NCBI RefSeq assembly: GCF_029894125.1
Contig: NZ_JARXYZ010000009.1
Location: forward strand, 215,297 to 279,296
Direction of reading: 5' to 3'
Source: Kitasatospora sp. MAA19
GTDB taxonomy: Bacteria; Actinomycetota; Actinomycetes; Streptomycetales; Streptomycetaceae
Length of the DNA stretch: 64,000 bases
The notes under the pieces were generated by a model. The model was not told the DNA's origin, made no database searches, and saw only the letters and a program-made list of their open reading frames with translations. Numbering within the stretch: position 1 is the first letter of the stretch; every line of letters begins with the position of its first letter. Shown piece by piece: positions 33,468-42,039 of the stretch. The translations under genes and the position numbers were made by a program.

Positions 33468-34090
33468 ATGATGCCCGCGCTCACGACGGCCGACCGCGGC
33501 CCCGTCGCCGGGAGCCTGTGCAGCGGGTACGGAGGTCTCGACCTCGGGGTCATGGCCGCACTCGGCGGCCGGGTCGCCTGGCACGCCGAGGTCGACCCGG
33601 GCGCCTCGAAGATCCTGGCCCGGCGCTGGCCGCACGCACCGAATCCGGGCGACATCACCACGGTCAACCGGGCCGGCGTCGAGCGGGTGTGCGTCCTCAC
33701 GGCAGGTTTCCCCTGTCAAAGACCTCTCGGTTGCCGGCCACCGCGCCAGCCTCAACTCCGAAACCCGATCCGGCCTTTGGCTGCACGTGGCACGTGCGGT
33801 CGAAGCCCTCCGCCCGCACCTCCTGGTGGTCGAGAATGTACGAGGACTCCTCACCTCCCCCGCCGTCGCCACCTCCCCTGGCGACGTGGAACGCTGCCCG
33901 TGGTGTCTGGGAGACGACCCAACCCAGCCTGATCTGCGGGCACTTGGCGCGGCAATCGGCCCCCTGGCCCAGCTCCGGTACGACGCGAGGTGGCTCGTGC
34001 TTCGCCCCTCCGGCGTCGGGGCACCCCACCACCAGGCCCGGGTCTTCCTCACTTATCTGGACACTTTCAAGATCTTCCGATCGAGGTTCA
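33468..34090 (+). pseudogene. C5-cytosine DNA methyltransferase, frameshifted and truncated
   Basis: The frame from ATG 33468 has the AdoMet motif GSLCSGYGGLDLGVMAALGG and the catalytic loop AGFPCQ. Directly after it an extra A in CAAAGAC shifts the frame; in the next frame the protein continues DLSVAGHRASLNSETRSGLW, LLVVENVRGLL (ENV motif) and GAPHHQARVFL. The target-recognition domain and the C-terminal motifs IX-X are missing, since the resemblance ends near 34060 and the phosphotransferase stop follows at 34156. Orphan enzymes of this type are common phage and integrative-element cargo. It is inactive as written. Confidence 0.85.
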
Positions 34091-34155
34091 TCCCATCGAG
34101 TACCACTCGATCGTGGCGTCGGACCGCGCAGGGAGCCCCTACGCATCGTCCCTAC

Positions 34156-34932
34156 TCAGTCCGGCGACTTCAGCGCCCTGGTGAGTTCCTCCGAATGCCG
34201 CGCCAGGTGCTCTGCGTCGGCTTGGTAAAGGAAGTGGTGGCCTGCGGCCAGATGCCCGGCGAACGCCTCACTTCCTGCGGCGGCTTGTGCCTTCATGTGT
34301 GCAACCAGGTGTTCCAGCCGCGTGATCGCGATTTCGACGAGGGCACCGCGGTCTTTGTCGGCCAACTTGTAGGCATCGGAGAACAGGCGCAGTCGCCGGG
34401 CCTGCTCGTCCATCGGCACCGCACCCTCGTCGGGTGCGACGGTCAGCGGGACGAACCGGTAAGCGGCATAGGCGACATCCCAGATTCTCGGGCCGGGATG
34501 TGCGGTGTCGAAGTCGATCAGAGCCACCGGCAGCCCCTTGCGGAACACCGTGTTGTAAGGGGCGACGTCGCCGTGGCAGATGACCTCGACTGGGCCGCGG
34601 GATGGGAAGTACCAGATCGTATCGGCAGGCGGACAGAAGCCTGCGGTCGTGTCGTGGAAGGCGCGGAGAAGTCGGCCTACGGCGCGAAGCCGCGTATCGC
34701 CGTCGTCCCCAAAGATCGAATCGGCACCGACCTGTCCGGGGATGAAGTCCAGTACCTCCCGGCCGCGATCATCCACGCCGTGTGCCTTCGGCGCTCCGGT
34801 GAACCCGGCTGCGGCCAGATGGCTCAGGAGAGCGTGGACAGCCGGGGTCCAAGGGCCAGTTGGCCGGCGCACCGTCTCCCCGATGCGCACGACGTTGTTC
34901 ACCCCTCCACCTGTGAGAATCTCTTCATCCAT
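34156..34932 (-). CDS. aminoglycoside phosphotransferase-family kinase
   Basis: A 258-residue APH/choline-kinase-fold protein. EVICHGDVAPYNTVFRKG is the catalytic loop (HGDxxxxN) and VALIDFDTAHPGPRIWDVAY the metal-binding IDFD motif. The N-lobe begins EEILTGGGVNNVVRIGETVR. It is intact. Relatives in actinomycetes are annotated as phosphotransferases without known substrate; drug resistance cannot be assumed. ATG 34932 fits the relatives' start best; ATG 34959 has a better ribosome site (GAAGGA) and would add nine residues. It lies 16 bp after the broken recombinase, where these modules usually have their third recombinase. Confidence 0.8.
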   Translation of the reverse strand: MDEEILTGGGVNNVVRIGETVRRPTGPWTPAVHALLSHLAAAGFTGAPKAHGVDDRGREVLDFIPGQVGADSIFGDDGDTRLRAVGRLLRAFHDTTAGFCPPADTIWYFPSRGPVEVICHGDVAPYNTVFRKGLPVALIDFDTAHPGPRIWDVAYAAYRFVPLTVAPDEGAVPMDEQARRLRLFSDAYKLADKDRGALVEIAITRLEHLVAHMKAQAAAGSEAFAGHLAAGHHFLYQADAEHLARHSEELTRALKSPD

Positions 34933-34974
34933 GTCGAGGAAGCTACCGCACTGTCCCATCGACCAGTCCGTCCT

Positions 34975-36560
34975 TCATTGATCAAGGGGTTCCCCGAGGT
35001 CGTCCAGGAGGCTGGTCAGCCGGTCGGCGGTGCGCTGGTGCCGCTCGACCTCGTGTTCCCAGCCACGGTCCCTGGCGTCGGCGATCAGTTGCTGTTCGAC
35101 ACAGAGGCGTTCGCGCAGGCGGGGAGCGTATTGCGGGGTGGTGCCGAACTTCGCGCAGGTCAGGTAGAGCTCACACTCGCAGGGTCCCTCTTGTGGCAGG
35201 CGCAGGCAGCGGCCGAGTTCGAGTTCGGTCTTGTAGAACTTGCCCGCTGCGAGCCGTAGCCGGGGTGTGCCGTCGGGGTAGGAGTCGAGGCAGTCGAGAT
35301 GGAGCTTGCGGATCTCGGTGCGGCGGGCACCGCTCCACCGGGCGACCAGCAGCGCGCACCGCTGGAGTGGGCAGTCGAGGGCTCGGACGCGGTCCATGAG
35401 CGGATCGAGCTGGTCGGCTGGGATGAATCGGGGGACACGTTCGATGACGCGGGGCCTGTCGGCATGCGTGATCAGTGGGCGGGCGGGGACGTCGTCCCAT
35501 TCGGCGACTGCAGCGTAGCGAAAGAGCACGGCGACGGTGGAGATGATGCCGGCGCGGTAGGCCCGGCTCAGCGGCTGGTCCGGGTGCTTGATCTTGTGCA
35601 GTCGGTGGACCGACTCCATGAAGTCGACCAGGTCGGCCCGGTGGAGTTGGTCGAGACTTTCGATGTGCGGGCGTTCGGTGTCCAACCAGAGCCCGAAGCG
35701 GCGCAGCCCGCCTCGGGTGCTGGACATGCTCTCCGGCCGCAGGACCAGGGCGCGTTCGACAAGGAACCGTTCGAAGATGGCATCGATGCGGGGTTTGCCG
35801 CTGAGCCGCGGCAGCGGAACCCTCTCCTCCCGGTCGGGCGGTCGGGCGGTGATGCCAGCGTGGAACAGCGCGAGGCCGGTGCGGTAGGCATTGGTACTCC
35901 ACGACGCCTTCAGCGTGGGGCAGCGGTCCTCGCCGACGACGTCGAGCAGGCCGGGAATGCGCTCGCAGTGGCGGATGGCATGCCGCATCCCCTCGATGTC
36001 GTCGCAGGCGAGTGTGTGGAGATCTGGGTCGCCGCGGTGCATCACCAGTCGGATCAGGCCCCAGGGGACCGGAAGGCCGCGTCGTCGCGGGCGTGTCCGA
36101 GCGCAAGGAGACAGTTGCGAAGGTCCTCGGTCCGGTCGCGCAGCGGCAGTTGGAGCTGGTCGGTGACGAGGAACGGTTTGAGTACGCCGATGCCCAGCAG
36201 CCACCCCCAGTCCATGCGCAGACGGCCGGTGAGCGCGAGGTAGGTCAGGTAGTGGCGGGCGTTGAAGTTGATCCATGCCGTGGTCGCGTCAAAGCCGGGC
36301 TCCGGGGCGCACCGCTGATTCTGCCCCTCTCCGTTGCGCCAGCCCAGGCGGTCGCGGAGTGGCAGCGCGAACCAGGTGTGCAGGTCCGGATGGGTGCGCA
36401 CAAACCGCAGGTGGAACTGGGCGTGTTTGCGGCGCCACCGGTCGCTGGTCGGCAGTGCGGCGACGAACGCCGTGTACTCCGCATCCGGGCAGTGCCGGGG
36501 GATCCCGGGTGCGAGGGTGAGAGGCGATGAGGCCGCTCGCAACGGGGCGTTCGTGCTCAC
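34975..36560 (-). pseudogene. tyrosine recombinase B, split by a 1-bp frameshift
   Basis: The first part (36560-36054) ends GHARDDAAFRSPGA and stops; the second (to 34975) resumes in the next frame as VPWGLIRLVMHRGDPDLHTL. Reading CGGTCCCC as CGGGTCCCC would join them as AAFRVPWGLIRL, so a single G has been lost near 36075. The joined product would be about 520 residues. The C-terminal half has RWSGARRTEIRKLHLDCL (Arg box), a Cys-rich CECELYLTCAKFG element and a coiled coil near the end, as in the second recombinase of streptomycete three-recombinase modules. Its start overlaps the stop of recombinase A by 4 nt. Confidence 0.8.
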
Positions 36561-37294
36561 GTGTCCTGCTCTCCAATTGCCTGGCGATAGTCCTTGACGA
36601 CCTCGGGATCGCTGCCCCGGGTGTAGACCTTCATCGAGTCCGGCGTCGCGTGCCCGAGCCGCGTCATCAGCGTCAGCTCCCGCATGCCGCCCTCGAACAT
36701 CCTGGTGGCGTGGGTGTGCCGCAGGCTGTGCGGCGTCAACCGGGCATCTCGCACTCCGGCCCGCTGCGCGGCCCGGGCGAACATCCGCACCAGCGCGTCA
36801 TAGCTCAGCGGTTCGCCCCGATGCTTGCCCCGGCCCCCGACGAGAAAGGCCCAGGGGCTGTCCGCATCGGACGGCCGTTCACGCATCATGTAGGCGTTGA
36901 GAGCTGCCAGGGCCCGTCCTTCGTGAAGGTCGACCACGCGGTCCCGACGGGACTTCTGCTGCACTCCACGTGGGTGATCGAACCGCTTGCGGACGGTCAC
37001 CCGGCACTGGCCGTAGGAGATGTCCTCCAACCGCAACCCCAGGAACTCCACAGCTCGGGCTGGCGTGAACCCGGCCGCCCCAATCTCGCGATCCTCGCAG
37101 AACAGGTAGAGCTTTTGCAGATCGTGAGCGTAGGCCCGGACGGTGTTCGGCGAGTACGCCCGCACCGTCAACAACCGCAAGAACTCCTCGACTTCAACCA
37201 CCGGCTCGCCGGACGCATCGACAAGCCGTCCCTGGGGCTGGCCCGCTGCCGCATCGGGCACCTTCACCACTCGCACGACTGGAACCCTACGCAC
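36557..37294 (-). pseudogene. tyrosine recombinase A with internal in-frame deletion
   Basis: A 245-residue frame. The SAM-like core-binding part (RAYSPNTVRAYAHDLQKLYL) runs to FTPARAVEFLG and then jumps to LRLEDISYGQCRVTVRKR, which in full-length relatives (about 350-380 residues) lies beyond the first catalytic Arg. The segment in between, with the LRPGEV box, is gone. The C-terminal HSLRHTHATRMFEGGMRELT and the nucleophile Tyr in MKVYTRGSD remain. The frame is open, so a product could be made, but without Arg-I it should not recombine DNA. It is coupled to recombinase B. Confidence 0.75.
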
Positions 37295-37487
37295 GCAATG
37301 CGGTACATACAGTCACCTGGAGGGGCGAACTGTCCAGAGAACTTCGTCGCCTGGCCCGCCGGCAACGCTGCTGCTCAAGACCCCGACGAGCGACATCGCG
37401 TGTAGGATCTCGCGGCTCGTGTCATAGACAACAGCCCTGACCAGCGGGTTTCTGGGCTGTCTCAGCCCAGGTCCAGGTGCCCGTGTC

Positions 37488-37901
37488 TCAGTTCCGTGGC
37501 ATTTCTTCAGGACCGGCATCAGCAGCCGTCCGCTCTGCCCACTCGCGCTGGGTCACGGCTCGCTCGATGCGGCTGACGATGTCCTTCTTGGCCGCCGCGT
37601 CCAAGGTCTCCGGGATCTTGTCGAAGGTGCCGGGAAGGACGTCGAGGAGACCCCAGATCTGTTCGCCAGTCCTGACGGTCAGCAGCAGCTGACACCTCCA
37701 CTGTGGCGACACTTCGGGACGGTGGCTGAGCCGGTGCACGAGTGTGGGGACGAGGTAGTGCGTCGCCTCTGCGGAGAGGTGCTCTTGGAGCCAGTCGACC
37801 GGGAGCCGCTGGCTGAAGCCGCATGTGGCGGCCTCCTGTTCCAAGGCGAGGAGCTGGTCGGTGTCGACGGCTCGGACGGTGCGGGGCAGAGCTGGGGCCA
37901 T
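37488..37901 (-). CDS. hypothetical protein
   Basis: A 137-residue soluble protein (MAPALPRTVRAVDTDQLLAL, then QRLPVDWLQEHLSAEATHYL, WRCQLLLTVRTGEQIWGLLD) with mixed helix/strand character and several Trp. I recognise no family. The coding pattern is clear, and the protein ends with an Arg/Glu-rich helix. ATG 37901 is the better start; ATG 37928 is in frame nine codons earlier. It lies between the broken recombinases and the IS element and may be cargo of the same old integrative element. Confidence 0.55.
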   Translation of the reverse strand: MAPALPRTVRAVDTDQLLALEQEAATCGFSQRLPVDWLQEHLSAEATHYLVPTLVHRLSHRPEVSPQWRCQLLLTVRTGEQIWGLLDVLPGTFDKIPETLDAAAKKDIVSRIERAVTQREWAERTAADAGPEEMPRN

Positions 37902-38057
37902 GCCGGGATGATGCCAGGAAGCCCCCACCGGGCCGAGAGGTCAGCGGGGCAGGGCTGCGATCTGCCGACGGAGGTAGTCAACTTGACCCGGCCCTGAAGG
38001 ACCGGGCTTGGAGGTAGGGCGCGGCTGGCTGTCGCGTGGCCTCCTCCGTCTGAGCGC

Positions 38058-39218
38058 CTATACGGGTGCTGGGACGCGTGACTCACGCCCCGCGGTCCAC
38101 ACGGTCTCGCCCTTGCGGGCGATGTTGTGGGACGCGTTGTCGTCCGCGTTCAGCACGGTCCCGCAGGCCCGGCACGCGAATGTTGCTTGATCGATTCGGT
38201 TCTTCCGGTCGATGTGGCCGCACTCGGAGCATTGCCGGCTGGTGTACGCCGGATCGACGTGCACCAGCGGCACTCCGTCCCGCTTCGCCTTGTAGGCGAT
38301 GAACCGGCCGAGCTGGTGAAAGCTCCACGAGTGCAGTTGTGTCCGCTGGTCCTTGCGGAGCCGTACCCGGTCCCGGATGCCGCCCAGGTCTTCGAGGGCA
38401 ATGCCGTGGCCGGTGCGTTCAGCGGCGGTGACGATGGTCTTCGAGACGATGTGGTTGACGTTCGCGGCGTGGCGCTGCTCGCGCCGGTTCCGCTTCTTCA
38501 GCAGGCGCTTGGCAGACTTGGTGCCCTTGGCCTGCAACTTCTTCCGCAGGTCGAGCTGCCGCTTGCGGTGCCGGTTCAGTCCACGCCCGGCGGCCCGGTA
38601 GCCGGTGGACGTGGTGGCGATGTTGACGATCCCCAGGTCCACGCCGACGAACCCGGCAGGGTCCTCGTTGAACGGGGTCTCGGGGATGTCACATACGGCG
38701 ATCAGATAGAACACGCCGTCACGCCGGATGAGATCGGACTCGCCCTTGCGGTGCTCGCGGAGCATCTTGAGAGCGTCCGACGAGCAGACGAAGCGAACGT
38801 TCTTGAGCCGCCCGGCGGTGGTCCAAACCGACACCGTCCCCGCGTCGTACTGCCACGACAGGCACCGGTCGTCATACGGCTGCGCGGCCTCCGGCCGGAA
38901 GACGATGGGCTTGGACTCCGCCCTGACCCGTCGCTTCGAACCCGGCTTGCCCAGATTCCCGGCCTTGATGTTCGCCTTCAACGTGGTGTAGGCGTCACGG
39001 GTCTTCTTGATCACATGCTGTGCCGCCTGCGCCCCCAGCCCCCACGCCTTCAACTCCGGGTAAGTGTGCTTGCGCAGCTCGTACTCACGCGGCACCCCAC
39101 GCTCGAACGCCACTGTGGACACCCAGTTGGCCGCCTCGTTGACCGTGCCCAAGGTCGCTGACAACGCGGCGGCCTGGTCGGCCTCCGGCATCAGTTTGAC
39201 CTGCGTCACGATCTTCAT
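38058..39218 (-). CDS. tnpB: TnpB RNA-guided nuclease of IS200/IS605
   Basis: A 386-residue TnpB. The helical N-terminal part (MKIVTQVKLMPEADQAAALS) is followed by the RuvC-like nuclease with all three acidic motifs: GFVGVDLGIVNIATTS (Asp), HGIALEDLGGIRDRV (Glu) and VLNADDNASHNIAR (Asp). The four-cysteine zinc finger lies between the last two (SRQCSECGHIDRKNR, FACRACGT). TnpB, the ancestor of Cas12, cuts DNA matching its guide RNA and keeps the element from being lost. ATG 39218 lies just inside the divergent promoter. No truncation is seen. Confidence 0.95.
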   Translation of the reverse strand: MKIVTQVKLMPEADQAAALSATLGTVNEAANWVSTVAFERGVPREYELRKHTYPELKAWGLGAQAAQHVIKKTRDAYTTLKANIKAGNLGKPGSKRRVRAESKPIVFRPEAAQPYDDRCLSWQYDAGTVSVWTTAGRLKNVRFVCSSDALKMLREHRKGESDLIRRDGVFYLIAVCDIPETPFNEDPAGFVGVDLGIVNIATTSTGYRAAGRGLNRHRKRQLDLRKKLQAKGTKSAKRLLKKRNRREQRHAANVNHIVSKTIVTAAERTGHGIALEDLGGIRDRVRLRKDQRTQLHSWSFHQLGRFIAYKAKRDGVPLVHVDPAYTSRQCSECGHIDRKNRIDQATFACRACGTVLNADDNASHNIARKGETVWTAGRESRVPAPV

Positions 39219-39244
39219 GACGGACAGCGTACTACAGTTGATCT

Positions 39245-39673
39245 ATGTCACCACGATGGGAGTCAAACCCCAATATCCGCAAGGGCCGCACCGTCGCCCA
39301 CGCCCTCCACGCCCACTTGGTCTTCACGCCCAAATACCGGCGCGGCCCGTTCACCGACGAGATCCTTCGGCGGTGCGAAGAGGTCATGCGCAGCGTCTGC
39401 GCCGACTTCGAAACCGAGCTGGTCGAGTTCAACGGAGAACGTGACCACGTGCACCTCCTGGTGCAGTACCCGCCGAAGGTTGCCCTGTCCAAGCTGGTCG
39501 GATCACTCAAGGGGGTCTCCGCTCGACGCCTGCGCCAGGAGTTCCCCGACCACATCCGTAAGTACCTGTGGGGCGCGCACTTCTGGTCACCGTCCTACTT
39601 CGCCGCATCATGCGGAGGCGCACCGCTCAGCATCGTCAAGGAATACATCGAGAACCAGAAGCGGCCAGACTGA
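39245..39673 (+). CDS. tnpA: TnpA transposase of IS200 (Y1 HUH family)
   Basis: A 142-residue Y1 transposase. AHLVFTPKYRRGPFTDEIL opens the fold. The HUH pair is in RDHVHLLVQYPP (His-Val-His) and the nucleophilic Tyr in LSIVKEYIENQ near the C-terminus. The length is normal (about 130-155 residues). It is transcribed away from tnpB, and the two promoters must lie in the 26 bp between the starts or overlap the coding ends. It looks functional, which is notable beside so many dead genes. Confidence 0.95.
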   Translation: MSPRWESNPNIRKGRTVAHALHAHLVFTPKYRRGPFTDEILRRCEEVMRSVCADFETELVEFNGERDHVHLLVQYPPKVALSKLVGSLKGVSARRLRQEFPDHIRKYLWGAHFWSPSYFAASCGGAPLSIVKEYIENQKRPD

Positions 39674-39834
39674 CCGTCACGACCGGACGCAGAGGATGCG
39701 ATTCCTCCCGGGCGTAAACGCCCAGGGTTCCTCGCAAGACGTTGCTGAATCCGTTCGGCTCGGAGTCGTTCCGGGCATGGCCTGCGGCCCGTTCGGCCAT
39801 GCCCCACCCGGTCGGGGGCACTCCGTCCGGAGAC

Positions 39835-39876
39835 GCGACTGCTTCCGGACCTGATGCCTGGTCCGGAAGCAGTCGC
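39835..39876 (-). terminator. terminator of the carotenoid-oxygenase cluster
   Basis: A perfect 17-bp stem (39835-39851 with 39860-39876) and 8-nt loop, 21 nt after the stop of the exported SRPBCC gene. Confidence 0.88.
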
Positions 39877-39896
39877 GGGCTATGTGTCGAGGCGGG

Positions 39897-40484
39897 CTAC
39901 TGGGCGGCGGCCTGGGCCTCCGCCTCGTGCTTGAGGTTGTCGACCCAGTTGTGGAGGGAGTTGTCGAGGGCGGCTTGCAGGACTGCCTGGTCGGCGTCGA
40001 CGGGCGCTCCGGTCCAGGACTCCTCGGTGTGGACGAGGACTCCGTCGCGGGTCGGGGTGAAGGTCCACACGTGGATCGCGGTGATGCCCTGGGCCGGGCC
40101 GCCCCAGGCCAGACACCTGTCGTGCTCGACCTTCTTGACGGTGGAGGTGATGTTCAGCCCCTGGGTGGTCCAGCGGAACACGGAGCCGGGGCGCAGCGGG
40201 CCGGGGGTGTCCTGGACGACCGTGACGACGTCGGGCTGCCAGGTGGGCCACTTCTCGACGTCGGTCTGGATCTTCCAGATGGTGCGCAGGGGCCCGTGGA
40301 TGAGGATGTTCTCGCGAGTGATGACCGGCGCGGTCGCGTCGATTCGCGCGTCGCCGCAGTGGGCGGCCAGGACGGTGGCGGGGGTGGCGGGCTGGTCGTC
40401 GGCGGCGGCGTAGGCGCCGGTGCCGGAGGTCATGAGGACGAGCGCGGTGGTGGCGGCGAGCGTCGCTGCGGCGAGCGTGCGCAT
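39897..40484 (-). CDS. exported SRPBCC (START-like) protein
   Basis: A 195-residue protein. Residues 1-27 are a signal peptide (MRTLAAATLAATTALVLMTS, cleavage after AYA). The rest is a polyketide-cyclase/SRPBCC ligand-binding fold: HGPLRTIWKIQTDVEKWPTW, SVFRWTTQGLNITSTVKKVE, ESWTGAPVDADQAVLQAALD. It is clearly a paralogue of the cytosolic protein at 42040. The fold holds hydrophobic ligands in a deep pocket; with a carotenoid oxygenase between the two copies, the ligand is probably an apocarotenoid or similar terpenoid. ATG 40484 follows GAAAGG. It is the last gene of the cluster. Confidence 0.85.
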   Translation of the reverse strand: MRTLAAATLAATTALVLMTSGTGAYAAADDQPATPATVLAAHCGDARIDATAPVITRENILIHGPLRTIWKIQTDVEKWPTWQPDVVTVVQDTPGPLRPGSVFRWTTQGLNITSTVKKVEHDRCLAWGGPAQGITAIHVWTFTPTRDGVLVHTEESWTGAPVDADQAVLQAALDNSLHNWVDNLKHEAEAQAAAQ

Positions 40485-40575
40485 GGTGGTGGCCTTTCGG
40501 ATGGCAGGTGGCGTGGGGTTCGGGCCGGGCCCCCGGGGACGGGCTGCGGGCGTGTCGCCGGGGAGGTGTGCTGGT

Positions 40576-41937
40576 TCAGCTGCGGGTGTCGTCGAGGTCG
40601 GTGTCGGCGATCCAGGAGCCGTGGATGCCGCCGGCGACCCGGCGCGGCAGGTGCACGGTGGCGACCCGGCCGAGGTCGGCGGCGTCCAGGACCAGGAGTT
40701 GGGAGGCGTCCTGCTTGAGGTCGGAGACGACGGTGAGCAGGTAGCCGTCGTCCTCCCGGGTGGCGCCGGCGGCGGGGACGAAGACGGCCTCGCTGGGCAG
40801 GCGGGCGTCACCGGCCTGGTGGATGCGGCGGGCGCCGGTGGTGCGGTCGTACTTGACGACGCCGTAGCCGCCGAAGCCGTCCTGGTCGGGGAAGGACACG
40901 GCGTACTGGTAGCGGTGCTCGGCGCCGAGGAAGTCCTCGTTGAGGGTGGGGAACTCGACCGCGAGGTCGTCGATGATCTGTTCGTCGACGCTCCCCGCGG
41001 CCAGGTCGACGACCCAGCGACGGGTGTAGGAGCGAGTGTTGGGCTCGGTTCCGCGCCCGGGGGCACCGATCCACCAGTTCCAGGAGAGCTGGAAGCCCTC
41101 GCGGTCCACGGTCGGGCCCTCCAGCACGATGCGGCCCTGGGAGTCCTCGTAGGCGTTGGCGGCGTGCAGCATGTTGCCCGGCTCGATGGCGAACCAGCGG
41201 ATCTTTCCGGCGCCCTGCGGGCTGCGGGGCATGACGCCGATGCGGGCCGGCTGGGCATCGTTCCAGCCGTAGGGGATGCCGGAGTGCTCGGTCGGGTCGA
41301 AGGTGACGGTGCCCTCGACGAAGACGACGTGGTTGCGGGTGATCGCGAAGTCGTGCTTGAGGGAGGCGGTGGCCCCCGGCACCTCGAAGCTGTGGGTGAC
41401 CTGGCCGGTGGCGTCGGCGACGTAGTACACCAGGTACGGCGGGAACGGCGAGGAGCCGAAGAAGTGCAGCTCGCCGGTGACCGGGTCGGACTTCGGGTGC
41501 GCGGTCATCGCGCTGCGCAACTTGCCGTCGAAGTCGTAGGCGCCGACGGTCTCCAGCTCCGGGGTGAGCTCGAAGGGGAAGTTGGCCTCGCACAGGGCCA
41601 GCAGGCGTCCGGCGTGCTCGATGACGTGGGTGCCGGCCGTGCTGGCAGTCAGGTCGGGGCCCTGGTCGGTCAGGTAGGGGGCGCCGTCGAGGGCGGGGGT
41701 GTGCACCCAGCGGTTGCGGTACCACTCGGCCCGGCCGTCGCGCAGGCGGATGCCGTGGACCATGCCGCTGCCCTTGAACCAGTGCGTGGGGGTGACGCCG
41801 GGCTTGGGGTTGTGGCTGTTGCGGATCAGCCGGCCGGTCAGCTCCGGCGGCAGGGTGCCCTCGACGGTGAGGCCGGTGGCGGTGATCTCGTCGACCGCGG
41901 GGGTGTAGTGGCCGGTCAGGTAGGGCTTGCTGGTCAT
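40576..41937 (-). CDS. carotenoid cleavage oxygenase family protein
   Basis: A 453-residue seven-bladed propeller enzyme of the RPE65/CCD/lignostilbene-dioxygenase family. The four iron-ligand histidines are recognisable in order: MTAHPKSDPVTGELHFFG, SLKHDFAITRNHVVFV, GNMLHAANAYED and, close to the C-terminus, GGIHGSWIAD. GRLIRNSHNPKPGVTPTHWF is the family's N-terminal strand. Such enzymes cut a conjugated C=C bond with O2, giving aldehydes. ATG 41937 is preceded by GAGAGGCACCTGTC. The leader contains a 9-bp tandem repeat. The product family suggests carotenoids, stilbenes or styrenes as substrates. Confidence 0.92.
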   Translation of the reverse strand: MTSKPYLTGHYTPAVDEITATGLTVEGTLPPELTGRLIRNSHNPKPGVTPTHWFKGSGMVHGIRLRDGRAEWYRNRWVHTPALDGAPYLTDQGPDLTASTAGTHVIEHAGRLLALCEANFPFELTPELETVGAYDFDGKLRSAMTAHPKSDPVTGELHFFGSSPFPPYLVYYVADATGQVTHSFEVPGATASLKHDFAITRNHVVFVEGTVTFDPTEHSGIPYGWNDAQPARIGVMPRSPQGAGKIRWFAIEPGNMLHAANAYEDSQGRIVLEGPTVDREGFQLSWNWWIGAPGRGTEPNTRSYTRRWVVDLAAGSVDEQIIDDLAVEFPTLNEDFLGAEHRYQYAVSFPDQDGFGGYGVVKYDRTTGARRIHQAGDARLPSEAVFVPAAGATREDDGYLLTVVSDLKQDASQLLVLDAADLGRVATVHLPRRVAGGIHGSWIADTDLDDTRS

Positions 41938-41956
41938 GACAGGTGCCTCTCTTGTC

Positions 41957-42009
41957 GGTTCGGATGGTTCGGATGGTTCGGATGGTTCGTGCGATTCGGA
42001 TGGTTCGTA
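41957..42009. repeat. 9-bp tandem repeats upstream of the carotenoid oxygenase
   Basis: GGTTCGGAT is repeated about five times with small changes (one unit reads GTGCGATTC), within the 102-bp leader between the cytosolic SRPBCC and oxygenase genes. Length can vary by slippage. Confidence 0.75.
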
Positions 42010-42039
42010 CGGTGATGTGCCGATCCGGCTTGACGTGCG

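Larger units (their letters stand above)
37984..39725. mobile_element. IS200/IS605-family insertion sequence, divergent tnpA/tnpB
   Basis: Both genes are intact and point outward from a 26-bp centre. The end beyond tnpB has an imperfect hairpin CCCGGCCCTGAAGGACCGGG at 37987-38006; the end beyond tnpA has GGGCGTAAACGCCC at 39710-39723. Subterminal hairpins without terminal inverted repeats or target duplication are typical of this family, whose TnpA moves single-stranded DNA. Exact ends cannot be fixed from one copy. The sequence from the tnpB 3' end to the first hairpin (37984-38150) is the expected place for the omega (guide) RNA. Confidence 0.85.
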
